Of a DNA stretch of 64,000 nucleotides, positions 34,801 to 47,760 are shown piece after piece. Under the pieces are notes generated by a model. The model searched no databases, was not told the origin of the DNA, and saw only the letters and a program-made list of their open reading frames with translations. The position numbers and the translations under genes are program-made. Positions within the stretch are counted from its first letter, which is position 1. Every line of letters begins with the position of its first letter. Origin of the DNA: Pocillopora verrucosa (taxonomy: Eukaryota; Cnidaria; Anthozoa; Scleractinia; Pocilloporidae); contig NC_089314.1 in NCBI RefSeq assembly GCF_036669915.1, positions 24,373,799 through 24,437,798 of the forward strand. Reading direction: 5' to 3'.

Positions 34801-37800
34801 ATTTCCTTTATTCTCATGATCTTAACATGTGATTCAAGGGTGATATTGTAAGGAGAAATTTGATGCAAGTCACTCGTAGGGTTTAACCCTTTAACTCCCA
34901 AGATCTCACTTGTAATTCTCCTTACTGTCTGCCAAACAAGTATCATTATGTTTGTTTGGAGAATTTGGTACCGGATCAATTAGTAATCCTATAACTGATA
35001 CTTTTCTTAATTCTCATCACTTGTTTACATGATATTGTATAAATATTGTATGGAGAAATTCTGTCTTGGTCACTAACAGGAGTTAAAAGGTTAAAGGGTT
35101 AAGAAGCTCCTGATTGTCAAACAAATTATCCCTGTTAGAGCTACATAGGAAATGTAAAAAAACAGTGTGGAAATTATGAATACTTATGTAAGGGTATGAA
35201 AGGCTGACAAATGTAAGATTCATGATAAAAAAACCTAAGGAGATATGCAGAGGTACTACAAGAGGTAAACAGTGAGATGAATTGTAGATGTTGCACAAAC
35301 AACCCTAGAAGGCTTAAGATTTCATTTTCAAATTATGTAAATCTGAAAAATTTCAATATTTTACATGTTTTCATCTACGGCAGTAAGTGATAACATTATA
35401 GTTAATTCTTTAAACGAAAATTTTCTTTCATATTTATTATTTTATTAGGCTGATAAAGCTCACAATGTTCTGTCAGTGTTGGAAGCTGTGGTGTTTGGTT
35501 CAAATAAACCAGTTGAGGTACAACCTGTGTAAATGATAACTAAAGCTGTCATACATGTATGTTGTATGTTGGATAGTTTGGTATTATCAACTGAGTTGAT
35601 TACGAAAATTGGCCACCGTAAAGAGTTCCAAAGCCGACGTTTTGAGTGTTTGTCCTTCGTCAGAGCGAATGACAAAGGGCTAATGCTCGAAACGCTTTGA
35701 AATTCTTTACGGTGGCTAACTTACGTTATCAACTCAGTTGATAATATTAAATTACCCTGTTATACTCTCCCACGGACGCAGCACCAAAGTTTCTTTGGAA
35801 ACTTATTCCCATTTATCATAGGGTGCGTGTAGTTGTTTTCGCACAGTTTAGAAGTTCTATTTCTACTTCAATTCTGTACTTTATGTCAGAGGTGATAAAT
35901 GGTAAGGTGCAAAATTTGCTTAGATGCCATCAGGTATGTTTGAAAAATTTTCTATAACTAGACTAAAAAAGAATAGAGAGATCTATAGTGAATAGAATTC
36001 ATAACCATACACTACAATCATTTCATTTTTTGGATCACAATTTTCAGTATTCCTATTTTTGCGAGTAAACTGAATTGTTCTTAGTCATGTTGCGTTGTTG
36101 TTTTGTTAAATAAAACGTAGGATTAGACATTACGTTAAAAGTGTACTTATATTCGGTAACTGTGAAAAACAACTCACTAAAAACTCTGTCGGCTGACTAT
36201 GACTGACAGTCAGTTATCTGTGGGAGATCTGTCGGTAAGTTTGCGTACCAAAATAAAGGTTCTCTATGCCTTGTAGGATGTTCCGACGCGCAGACAGTTG
36301 GCTGTTAGTCACAATTAGCAAAATATTACATTCATAGACATCATCCTCAATGTGCTGTTCATTTTTGTTTAAGTCTCAAATGATTCAAGGTGGTTTGCAA
36401 GTTCAACTTGGACCTGGAAGTCAAACTGGACCACAACCCATTAAGGAAGTTGACGAGTCACTAAAACTGCACATACATCAGGTACCAAAACGTATCACAC
36501 AGACTGAAGGATTGAAAGTATGTCTGATTCCACTTGTTCATTCACTCAAAAGTTAAATTATGATTTTTCTTGCAGCATAAAGCTCGTCTGAATATCCTGC
36601 TAAAATCAATGAAAGCCTGCAAACGCGAAATAAAGACAGTACTTAACGCGAACAATATGGTAAGCACTTTCGGTTCTCATTGCGCATCTACTAAAACAGC
36701 CTTGCAAAGGAAGGAGAACGGCATGATAGAGCCTGAAAGATTGTCACAAATGTGAATCAACTTTTCATTTCTTGCGATTTATGCACTAGGTGGGGTACCC
36801 CTCTTATTACTTGGCCGCTATGACCATGCAGAATCGCCTATCATCGTGTCGTACCAAAGTTTTGATAATTGGAGAATATCTCTTGGGGAATATTACAACG
36901 ATATTCCTCAGTATCGGCCGATGATTAATCTGTCACGCTCGTAGACGAATCTATTGAGTACGAAAATGCTTGAAGGAATATGATCAGGCTGATTCGGTGG
37001 TTAGGTGGGTCAGAGTCATACATTGTACCTTGCACTAAACAAAATATACAAGCTCCTGCATTTAATAGAGTTCACAATGACAACATTCTTTCCGTAGACA
37101 CCTGAAGGACTTTTCCTCAAAAGCAACTTTGAATTCCTGCGTCAGAATTTTCGGAAATCCATCAAGCTGCTCAATAGTGCTCCCAAACCGAACGATCTGA
37201 CGGATCGAGGCCAGTCAGTGAGCACAATGTATTACAACAACTTGGGATGTATTCACTTCCAAATGCACAAGTACAACTTGGCTGCACTCTACTTCAGAAA
37301 GTCTTTACAGGAAAATAACAAAGCCCTTTCCGCGCTTCCTCCTGTTGACAAAAGTATGTTTATTTTTCCGTGTTTATTTCCTTGTTATAAGTCAGGGAGA
37401 AGTGGTTTTTACGGTAATCGAATATACTGTTGTAGTGTAAACAGTTCAGTCACCTTTCTTTGTCAGTCAAAAAGTCGTATACATAGTTTGGTATTTTTGT
37501 AAAGAATACTATTTTAACGAGGTTTTTATTGGAGCGTAGAAGCCAATTTCTTCTGAATGATCGGTGCTGCTGTATGGGGGGTGGGGTGGGGGGGGGGGGG
37601 TCGCTGGAGAGGATGGATAGTTTATAGGCAGGAAATGTACGTGAACATTGTTCGAATAAAACTATTACCTCTGTAGATGCCCCTGTCTCCAGCCGCACCT
37701 TAGTGACCCTTGGTGTTAGCCGCCGTCACGAGATCCTCTATAATTTGGGAATTCAACTGCTGTTTTCTGGCCGACCCGTTGTTGCTTTTGATTGCCTGGT

Positions 37801-40800
37801 TGAAGCTGTACAAATATACCACACAAATCCTCGACTGTGGCTTCGACTTGCTGAGTGCTGTATTGTAGCCTTCCAGTTGGTAGGTTACATATTTTGTTAC
37901 CACCAGCCCAAGACTTCATATATTTACTCCGTCATTTGGATAAGAAATAATATTTTAATTTTAAACCGCTTTTTGGATAGGGAATTGTATTCAGCTGCTG
38001 GAGCTATCTTTCAGGAGTTAGTCGCGTTCTCATGGCAGAGCTTACAAAATGGTTAGAGGCTTAAAGTTAGTGTTTTAAAGGCAACTGAACGCACTTGTCC
38101 CAGAGAGAATGAGCTCGAAATTTCCTTGCATCGCACCCCTTTCTGTATTTATCTTTTTGTTTGTTTGTTTGTTTGGTTTTTTTTTTTACACAAGTTAACC
38201 TCTATCTTTTTTCAAAGGTGCCATGGGATAATGACGACTAATTGAACACAGTTTACCATCATTTTCGACCTTATAAATTTTAATTTAAGTTTAAGACCCG
38301 TAGGGTGGAACAGTGCTATATACATATACATATATATATATATATATATATTCTATGATTTATTTTTTTCTCATTGCACAGTCGGACGACTTTAGACAAC
38401 AGTGCATCAAGAAGAGCGATGTTGTTCAGGATGTTGTGGGTTCAGGTCCTCACCGTAAGATCGTCCTTACCCCTCAAACTGACAAACAGTGCGGTACTGA
38501 GTAAGTGAAACAGTAGCAGTTTAGTTTATTTTAGTCCACATCTCTATTCTAATTTACTTAAACACTCCACTCCCTTCTCAAAGATAAGTGTTAATCTATT
38601 TTTTGAGCCCTCCAATTTCTTCTTTTACAAAAATTGACAAGGGGGAATGTTTCAAGAATTATGACGAAGATTTTAGTTTTTTTTTTCTAGTTTGAAAACT
38701 GGGAAAGAAGAACCCTCTTTCTCTTCTTGAATTTTAAAACAGTAGATGTCAAAGGAGCCACTTAACGGTTGGGGCATCGAAACAACTTAGCCATCATTCA
38801 CCTCCTTTGACCTCATTCTTCGTGAAAACTGCATGTAAACAAATCAGGCAAGGTGCAGAAACAAACATTGCCATCCATGTTGCATTTCCTTTACAGAGAA
38901 AACAGAGGTCAGTCTGCTGCAATGCCAGCCTGTACTCTAGCATTTGCGTCTTTGTGTCTTCAAAATGCTCTGATGCTGTTAAAAAGTGCGGAGGTGACAC
39001 AAGTCCATGAATCAGAGAGTGTGCAGGAGAATCAGGCAGTAAAAGAGGAGGATTCACTTGGCCAGGAAACGGACGCTTCAAGGTATGTAGGACTTGTGTC
39101 ACATGTAGACTTAGTGGTGAATCAGCTCACTGCAGGGTCTCTGTGGCTCAGTGGTGGAGCATCGGTGAGCAGAATTCAATGGTCTGAGGTTCGATTCTTC
39201 ATGGGGACTCTAATTTTACATCGTCCCAAGTTCGTGACAAGACTGAAAGACATATGTCCTTTTGCCAATACCTCTGCCATGATACTTTGGGAACAGTTTT
39301 TGTTACCGTCATGTTTACTGCCTTGCGAATCAGTTCAAATATTTGTATTTACATAATTGTGTCATGTTGCAGTGACAGTGGTGGCTTAAGTCGGTCCTCC
39401 TCAATTCAGAGTGAGACAAGTATCCCAGCTCCCCCCGGGCCACCGGTAAAACTTCGTGAGCTTCCACACTTGAGGTAAGTGTGCACATTAGCAGCAGCAT
39501 GAAGCAGTCCGTGTCTGTCATTGGGTTTAGACACCAAAACAGGAGTTTTAACTTGAGCATATTTTGCTTGGGAATTGATCTGTAAAATATAAAAAAGAGT
39601 AAGACAGTGTTATGTTCCGGGGAATGTTCTTATTACTGGCAAAAGATGATCGAAATAAACTTATAGGTATTCCTTTATCTATGTTATTCCTGTTTGGGTA
39701 GGCTCCAATACCGTTCCAGAACTTTGGCTCATTTCCCGAACAGCGGTTGCTAATGGAGTCACGTGTTTAGAATTCTTATTATACATGTTTTTAACAAGTT
39801 GTGGACGGAATACGAATGCCTGATATCGATTGGGTTCGATTGATTTGAAACGCGAAATATACAGATTGTTAAATTTGAATGTGATTCGAGAAAAAGGTAG
39901 TCACCGTCGGCGAAGCGTTAAAAAAAAAATCGGCACCCAAACTAGACAGCTGCAAAAAAAAAAAAAAAGGGCTAAATTTTTGATCGAGTTGGTTTGAATT
40001 TTCGTTCCAAGTCCCTTGCTAATAAACAACATGGCTCAATTCCTTTGGTGCTTTCTGCAGATGTTGATTGATAATGTTTCGTGTCATTACAGGTGCTCCA
40101 TTCTAGCGTGCAGTTCTTATGTCGCGCTGGGACTGGGTGACAATGTGATGGCCTTAGTTCATGCGCAGAAACTTCTCTCACAATCTAATCTTGTAGGAGC
40201 ACTCAAGTAAGTGGAAATGTAACATAGTTATTATGATAACCATCACAGGAAGATTTTCTTTCCTTTTACTTAGATCTTCATTAATTAAAGATGCTATTTG
40301 TTTGATTGTCTTCTCCCTTATTAAAGGTTTCTCGGCCATTTGTACGCTGCCGAAGCTCTGATCAAACTGAATCGTTTACCGGAAGCTATAATGCATTTGT
40401 CACCTGATAATATCAACAACATTAACATCATTCCGGCCAGTACTACTGCGGAAGGTATTTTGCCTCATCACTTGATATACAAAGTTTGGTTGTACTTTGG
40501 AGGAGTTTCGGGATCAATGTGAGTGTATTAGCAACTGCGGATCTATCCCCCCCCCCCCTCCTTACCCAACATTAACCTTAACTTGTTATCAGCTGACTAT
40601 TGTTGGGTTAGGGGAGGGGTACGTGCGCAGTTGCTTAGGTACTGACATTGATCCGAGTGTTCAATATTTTTTCCATGGTAATTAGTTTCATTTTGCTGAA
40701 ATTTGTGTTGTTTGCCATGTTTTTCGGCCGTCATATTTCCATTTTCTTTCGCAGTTGGATCAGGGGAGAATGTTGATAAGGAAAAGGAAACGACCAAGCC

Positions 40801-42689
40801 TCGCGGTAAGAAAAATCCCTTTCCATAAATACCCGCGATTACTACTATCAGTTATCGGCCTGACCCCGGATGTTCGAGGGGTGGATGACGTTCTCCATTA
40901 GATAAATCTCTATCTAACAGATAGCACAGCACGTTTTTGGCAGTAACTGGACAGCCATTTCTGCGTTAGATAGTGTTACTCGCCCTTTGAACAACCAGGC
41001 CCTAATATCTTGTCACTGATGGTTAATAAGGGGATGAAGCAACGGGGAATATTGCATCTTCTTCTGTAAGTCATATATGGCAGTTAACCCCAACTGTTAA
41101 GTTCACTGAGATGTAAGTCTATTTGCTGTTTACCACTCAGTGAATGGTTTAGTTTCCTTGACATTCTAGTAGTACCCATATAAATTTTTGGTTGGATGAA
41201 GGTACTTTGAGAGTGAGGTCGTGGAGTGAAAGCGGGCTAAACGAGGATACTATTAGCTAGGATATTTTAGCTCGCGCGCGCTCGCTTAGTTTGTTCAAAC
41301 TCCTTTGGCGTCGTTTTTTCATTTTAGGCCTTCAAATAATTTTACCTTTCCTCGTCTGTTTATTCAACAGCCTGTGAGAAGATGACTTTTCCAGAGACAT
41401 TAAATGAAGCCCGTTCCTCGTTCCTTGTTAATCTAGCCGGGGTGTACAGTTTACGGAGCGAGTTTGATAAGGCACGGAAGTGCTTACAACAGGTAATTCA
41501 TGCAAACAATAAAACAAAGTTTTACCAAGAGTTCCCTTAACAAAAGGTAGCCAAGCATTAAAGATGAATACACTCAAAGGCGTCGAGTGCAACTAGTTAG
41601 TTTCACATGCAAGTCTGTGCCAAAAAGATGAAGCATTATAGCCTTTCAGTAAGTCATATATGGCAGTCAGCCTCAACTGTTTAAGCTCATGGAAATGCTT
41701 AGTATTGTATACGAAACGAGAAACCTAAAAAGGGAGTAACTTGGTCTTCGTGAGCTGTGATGTCTAGATACGTCGTATTCATTGTGCCTTGAGTGTAAGG
41801 AGAACCTGGGAGAGAAGAGAAAAAGAAGCAAATCCTTGTGAGTTTATCAAGCTGGTTGTGTGTCCAGTTATGTGGTTGTGGACATGGAGGTCTACACCTT
41901 ATCTTCCTCTCTCCACCCCCCTCCCTCCCTCTCACCTTGTCCCTTAGTTTCCCCCGTCCCGCCTTTCCTCAGGCAAAAACGTAAGTCCATCTTAAACCTT
42001 AGGCAAAGTGGTTGATTTTTTGTCCTTTCATTGTTATTTTGTTGAAAATCTCAAGGATCACCACAGCTTTGTTTCTTCTGTAGGCTTGTTCTCTCGGCTA
42101 TTCTAAAGACTTCTCTGCACGCGTTGTTTTATTGGCCGTGTACATAGAGCTTCAAAGCGGTGAGTGTGTGTTTTCTTTACTTTCTATTGTCAATATTTTC
42201 AAGCCGACCGCAGCGCTCTTTCAGATACGCTTGCGTCCTTATCAGGATGCACAACACATCGGGAAGTCGCAAAAAATAAAAAAAAACTTTAAAGCCTTTA
42301 CATCTGGCTTACGCTTCTGTTAAATTAAAGTAATATACTGATGTAGGTAAGTCAGTAAGAGTTGCGCTAACTTGCGAGCTTCGTATGGCCAATTGACTGA
42401 CGGGAATCGTCATTGCGTCGATAAAATTAGTGCTCTTGAGAGAAATGACGAAACCGTTCAAATTGATTGTAGTAACTGTGATCGGCTGTCACTTCTTGAG
42501 TTTCAAAGAGCAGCCCCAGACTCCTCGGAATACCTCAAAGAGCGCGCGGCTGAATGACACCGTTTTGTTGTCTCTATAGGGAACACCGCTGGTGCACTGC
42601 AAACGATTAAAAAGCATCAGGTACTTCCGTTTAGCAAAGGGTTCAAGGCAGTGAAGAAGACACGTGGAGCTGACGTGTGGAAAACATAA
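31869..42689 (+). CDS. CNOT10: CCR4-NOT transcription complex subunit 10
   Basis: Nineteen exons close in phase to about 739 aa (human protein 744): 31869-31999, 32446-32590, 33425-33514, 33698-33761, 34218-34279, 35449-35517, 36374-36481, 36576-36659, 37098-37353, 37677-37879, 38382-38500, 38897-39082, 39373-39474, 40093-40206, 40327-40454, 40755-40805, 41371-41492, 42084-42159, 42580-42689. Diagnostic stretches: [13 protein letters not shown] [116 protein letters not shown]. It is a TPR-type helical-repeat protein which, with CNOT11 and the CNOT1 N-terminus, forms a module of the cytoplasmic mRNA deadenylase complex. The central linker (exons 12-13) is acidic and Ser-rich and poorly conserved. 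An in-frame ATG at 31815 could add 18 residues. The introns hold several repeats. Confidence 0.96.
34683..35102. repeat. TTAACCC-ended palindromic repeat, family 2 (two units in tandem)
   Basis: In CNOT10 intron 5. Unit one runs from TTAACCCTTTACACCC (34683) to about 34885; unit two from TTAACCCTTTAACTCCCAAG to GGAGTTAAAAGGTTAAAGGG at about 35100, so the outer ends are inverted. Each has AATTCTCC- and GGAGAAAT-type motifs near its ends. MITE-like with no coding capacity. Confidence 0.7.
35583..35817 (+). repeat. Palindromic dispersed repeat, family 1 (copy 2, most complete)
   Basis: In CNOT10 intron 6. The arm ATTATCAACTGAGTTGAT at the left returns inverted as ATCAACTCAGTTGATAAT near 35735, each followed inward by CGxAAATTGGCCACCGTAAAG or its complement, giving a hairpin arm of about 44 bp. 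A non-palindromic tail follows (TATACTCTCCCACGGACGCA, AGTTTCTTTGGAAACT). Copies also lie at 22640 and 47229. Confidence 0.75.
37576..37602 (+). repeat. G-rich tract in CNOT10 intron 9
   Basis: GGGGGGTGGGGTGGGGGGG-type stretch, able in principle to form a G-quadruplex on the coding strand. Confidence 0.5.
38317..38351 (+). repeat. TA microsatellite in CNOT10 intron 10
   Basis: TATACATATACATATATATA-type dinucleotide repeat 30 bp upstream of the exon 11 acceptor. Confidence 0.7.
39135..39215 (+). repeat. tRNA-derived SINE head in CNOT10 intron 12
   Basis: TGGCTCAGTGG (39144-39154, A box) and GGTTCGATTCT (39189-39199, B box) with 45-bp spacing, beginning GGGTCTCTG and followed by CATGGGGACTC. 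Closely resembles the head at 545-599 and has the same orientation relative to its host gene. The anticodon arm is not convincing, so it is not called a tRNA. Confidence 0.65.
40857..41002. repeat. Palindromic MITE-like element, family 3
   Basis: In CNOT10 intron 16. Left end GGCCTGACCCCGGATGTTCG with GGGTGGATGAC; right end GAGTAACx, CGCCCTTTGAACAACC and AGGCC is its imperfect inverse. The interior is made of TAGATA/TATCTA palindromes. A diverged half (GACCCGGGTTGTTCAAAG) occurs at about 47533. Confidence 0.6.
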
Positions 42690-42794
42690 AGGATCTAACA
42701 CTGTTGCTGGTTGATGCGAAATCTTATGTGAGGATCTTAATCAGTTAACCCCAGTGGTTACCTTTAGTTTGCTCTTGAACAGTCAAATAATAAG

Positions 42795-42800
42795 AATAAA
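42795..42800 (+). terminator. Polyadenylation signal of CNOT10
   Basis: AATAAA 106 bp after the CNOT10 stop codon, preceded by CAAATAATAAG. Confidence 0.65.
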
Positions 42801-43003
42801 TAGAATTTCATCGAACGAGCGGGTGTTGTTTACCTTCGAAGCTGCCTTTCCTCGATTTTGTTCGTAACAGTCAAGGTTTATGTTAATCTAGATCCTGTAC
42901 TATTTCGCAATTAGTTACAAGAATAAAGCTCAAACGAAAGTAGATATCAGCGTCTGCTACTGAGAGATTATCATGTTGAAGACCCATGAGCGAATCGAAT
43001 ATA

Positions 43004-43250
43004 CACTCGATTGCAAAAACGTTGACACCTTGAAAGCATAAACTGTAACTGTAAACGTAAATCGTCCGAGTATGCTTTGGGCATACTTTTTTTTCCAGCA
43101 ATGTATTTTTTATTGCAAAGAATAAGAATAGTAAATTATTGATTATCATGATGGAAATGAGGTTATTGTTTAAACACTACCCACAAATCCGTCGGGTCTC
43201 ATCGTTCACGGTTTATGCTTTCAAGGTGTCAACGTTTTTGCAATCGAGTG
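43004..43250. mobile_element. 247-bp MITE with 40-bp perfect TIRs and TA target duplication
   Basis: The left end, starting CACTCGATTGCAAAAACG at 43004, is the exact inverse of the right end, finishing CGTTTTTGCAATCGAGTG at 43250; 40 bp pair without mismatch. TA flanks each side (43002-43003 and 43251-43252). TA duplication plus long inverted ends fits the Tc1/mariner superfamily; there is no transposase, so it is non-autonomous. Perfect TIRs suggest recent movement. Confidence 0.8.
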
Positions 43251-46200
43251 TAGTTGAATGCTGGAAAGAGAGTCAACTGTGTCCCTCTTAGTGTCCAAGA
43301 CACGAGCGGTAAATTGTTGTAATGCTGTATCTTGGCATTGTGGTGATTATTTCAGTTTTTTCCGTATTTATTTTCTCAAGCTCAACAAAGTAATAAGAAC
43401 TGTTGAAGAGGATTTTATCCTCTGATGTAATGGTAACACAGTTTATGTTCTTGGGCTAAAATTACTCTGGACTGGGCCCAAAACATATTTTTGTTGTTTT
43501 GTTCTTAAAAAGTGTTGCGTGTCAAATCCATGGGACCTTCGTCTTTTGCCCCACGACTCCAGGAAGAGGGGCAATTCTCCCAGCCGCTGCATGTAGTGGG
43601 GACTTGAGTTGACCCCAGCGCTTTGTGTAGCTCTTGGCTCGAACTTAAACTTGACCTTACCTCTTACGTTGTTTGTAACCAGTTTTATTTGTATATACCC
43701 CATAGTTCTTTTCGTGCACGCTGATTGGCGATTTCAGAAGTGTGTATAATTCACCACTGAGTAGCCGAAGAGACAAACTCGCCCGTCAAGAGTTAGATTT
43801 CCGAGCATTTTTCGGTGTATTTACAGAAATAAACTAATATTTTGGTTTCAGTGTGGCACATACTAAAACATTATTTCATTCACCTCAGTGTCAGTGAAAA
43901 TGTTTCTTCCACTACGGTGAATAATGGTTAACCATTCTGTATCCTCAGTCATCCTGGTTCCTTTACGGATTGTCCTCAAGTTCTGTTGCCTTTTATACCT
44001 TAAGGAGACATTAATTTTATAGGGTTTAGAATAGTTATTCTGTAAGTCGCAACAAACCACTTAAAACATCCTCCCTCATATAGAAATTGACTAATAATTT
44101 CTTCCCATAGCTGGCCTGTCTCACGGTCATGAGTAACGAGACACGGTGTGTTTTAATCATGTCAAATGATTAACCAATTGGCTCTCAGTAACCTAACACG
44201 TTTTCTCGCTACTGAATCAAGTGAACTGTGTTCGGGTTCATGAAGACTGGGTCTAGTACAGGCGATGCCTCATTGTTAAGCCTCTAGCCTAAAAGCGCGA
44301 GCGAAGAATTCTTGCCTTTGAACTGCGGTTAGTACACAGGAATATTTAGCAACTATAAGATCCTTTACAACTATCTCATTTCCCTTTCTGTATTTACCCT
44401 CTTTTCTCATAGGTTTGGTAATAGATGACCTCATTGTACGTGCTTTTATTTCGCAACATAAGTAAATCGAAGCGTAATTAATAGTCTCCTGTCATTTATA
44501 AAGCAAATAAGGACGTTATTGTATTGATAACAAAATTCAACAAGCAACGAAATTCACGGGCCTTGGAGATTATCAAAACGTTTTCCTCGGAAACATTTAG
44601 AATCACTAGGTCGTCATGTCAGTGAGAAATCTCACAGTATGAGATGAAAAATGGCAAGATAGTGGTCGAAGCCAACCGTTAGACTGTTTTGCGTGTTTCA
44701 AAGAAAGGTGCTTCTACTCATTATTAAAATCACCCCGTGCGAAGTGATATTAGCAAGATATGACGTTCCGTCAGCCAATCAGATCGCACGCTTCTGTTTA
44801 ATCACCTCAGCAATTTTAGGATAAGTTAAAGGCAGGAGGGTGCTAAAATGGAAAGCAGATGCTTCGAGTCTCCACGAGATTGCTAAGGTTCTAGACGACC
44901 AAACAGAAAACCTTTTCACATTTGAAGAAACCACAGGTATTTTTGTCTACGTTTCCCTCGTTATGTCAGAAAAGGTCGAGTGCAATGTTTATGTGTGTGT
45001 TTTACCTTCGTATGATGGATAAGTTGCAGATGCTATAAAGAACTGCAAATATCTTCGTGTTACAAATCTGAACTCTGCATTAATACACCAAAGTTGTTAA
45101 ATGCTGTTTAAGTGGCGAATTCATTTCTCCAGATTCTTACTTCGCGCCAAAAGCTGCTTACAGTAAGTGTTTTGAACCATTGCTGCGAATGAAATAACGA
45201 AGCGAAGGTTCTTCTTTTAAATAAGGCTTTTATATTTATTGTAATTTTCCAACGATCGATTGACAGTTGGAATTATTTCCCTCAGCGATGATCTCATTTC
45301 TTATATGTATTAATTCAAAATTTGCATCTGTGTGTTCAGTATAAATATCGATCACGAATAAATCGACCAAAGCAAGAGTTATGCTGGTAAAATAAGTCGT
45401 TTATTTCTATGGAAATTTGCCTGTAAGTGTGTGTTAAGAACAAATATCACGAATATATTGGCGAAGCTAAGGCGTTTTCCTCGCAAATAAGTCATTTATT
45501 TTTATGGCGTATTCCTACTTGATTAGTTCAAAAGACATCTGAAATCATTTGCCACTGAGATAAATCGTAACTCTCTAATTACTGGCGTTTGATTTTAAGC
45601 TTTCATGGAAGGGCATATTGTCTCATGCAAAAGCTTCAAGCACATGCTGTATTTGCCATGACAAATTTTAATTATCAAACTGAGCAGAACGGCCTAAAAA
45701 GCTGATAAATATTGTTTGCGAGAGTAAACCATCGATTTGAACACCTGCTGAGCAGACCTGTTATGACTAAATTTCTATTTCTTTCTTTTGCAAATGATTT
45801 TTTTTCTCTACTTTTGCTCAAAGAGTAAGTGGAAAGCGGTTTAATTATCGCCAGTCGATATCACTTTTAAGTCTTACATGTGTTGCAACAGTGTCATCTT
45901 ACAAAGTGAATTCGTGCTTGATAAGTTCGCCTATTAAAGATCTTTAAATGACGGGGGACATTTTTGTTCCGGTTAACAATCAAATTAGCAGAAACAGTGC
46001 GTTTAACAAGGATTGGGTGCTAATTTTCAGTTCATTGTTTGCCTGTAATTAGGCGCGATTTTGTCTCTTCGGCTGCGCGGAGGTGTATGATACTTGCGAA
46101 TCACTTCCGAAAGAGCCAATCAGCGTTTGAAAAGCTTTATTTACCTGTGTGGTATTTAGAAAAAAGACTGTTTTTGAACAACGGACCTGAAAGGTAAAGT

Positions 46201-47228
46201 CTTTGGGTCAGTGCTCTAACGTGCCGAAAAATTTCGCTTTTCACCTGTAGATTTGTGTATTATCACCTATACAATATAGTAATCCACTTTCATTGTATCT
46301 TACTCTTAGCTTCAATTCAGGTAAAATGAGTGACCAGATCGTTTAATGTAATGTGCATATTTTTCAGGGCTTTCTCGAACTAACAAAGATCGGCTCAAAG
46401 CAAATTGATTTTACCTGTCAATTTTGATTAAGGATGGATTTCTTCCGTATGGTGAGAACTTTTAGTCTAGTAACGGCACGGGTTTTGCCGAAATATTAGC
46501 GAAAACACTCCACGTTTTTTAGCATCTTGATAAACTTTAAATATTTTTTCCCTTATTTAAATTATATCAAAATGATTGGCTATTTTTTCACTTTCAAACG
46601 TTCCACCTAATAGCAGGGATATGCTTCTTTTAATGGCAAATGATTAAATCTTGCATGTGTAATTTCTCGTTCTATCCTCGCTTTTGTTTCTTGTCTACTG
46701 CATACGAGACAGTTAGTGGTCCTAAGCCGTGCCATCTTTATTCGTTAAGTCACACTGGGATTACGAGAGTTAAGTAGTCAAGGGTTTTAAAGAGTTTCGC
46801 TTTACAGTAGTAAGTACGCCACTAAATTCACACACAATGTATGAGATAAGACATACTCCTTTTCGAGGGAGTAAGTACAATCTTCTTTCGAGGCCTGATT
46901 TTTTTTTGTTCAGTCAAGTTTTCACAATGATTTTAATTGTTAACTGTAAGAGACCAATATGTCACCTTTCACTTGACCAGTTAAGAACTAAGATCATGTG
47001 TTTTAATTTACGCTTTGGGTAAGAGAAGCGACAGGTAATGGATATTTTTTTTGAAAACCGATATTAGATAATCTCGTCACTTATTAATCAATGCAAAATG
47101 ACAGATTAATGTTGAATAACCAATCTTGATTTGCAAACTGAAGCTGGGATTGAGTCGGATCGTATAGTGAGTCGTAACGGTCTATATATGGTAAGGTGCC
47201 TGCAAAATTTTAAGGATAATTTGGTTTC

Positions 47229-47386
47229 ATCAACTGAGTTGACAAGGTAAATATATTGGCCACCGTCATGTACAAAGTTTCCAAAGCTGACGTTTCGAGC
47301 GTTAGCAGTTGATAAAACAAAATCTTCTTGCATTACTCCCACCGACGCAGCGCTACAGTTTCTTTAGAAACTAACCCCCTTAGAAC
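47229..47386 (+). repeat. Palindromic dispersed repeat, family 1 (copy 3)
   Basis: Has CAACTGAGTTGACAAGG, ATTGGCCACCGTC, TCCAAAGCTGACGTTTCGAG and the family tail CTCCCACCGACGCAGCG then AGTTTCTTTAGAAACT. The right palindromic arm is mostly missing. Confidence 0.65.
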
Positions 47387-47532
47387 AAAATTAAGACTTG
47401 GTGGATCTACTTAAAATTTATATCAGATTAAGCTTTTTTTTCATTGAAATGTTCGCGGCATTTTGTTTAAGCGCAAAAATATTTAATAATTAAAATTATA
47501 AATTCTGCCTTTTCTTGCGCATATCACCTTCT

Positions 47533-47760
47533 GACCCGGGTTGTTCAAAGCTGGGTGAAGATAATCCAAGGTTAGGGTGGAATTTGATTTCAGGTCTAAA
47601 AGCTTTAAAAGAAAATTCAGTTCAAATCTTTTTGCTTGCAATATGCCCCTTGGGTGCTCTAAAAACAATAGAGAAAATGTTCCCTAAGAGGCTTTGGAAA
47701 AAGAAAAAAAACCTGGATTAAAATTTAACCATGGTTAGCGCTAATTTGCTTTCGAAAAAG
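47533..47760 (+). repeat. Remnant of palindromic family 3
   Basis: GACCCGGGTTGTTCAAAGCT followed by GGGTGAAGATAATCCA resembles the end of the element at 40857-41002. Degenerate and without a clear second end. Confidence 0.4.
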
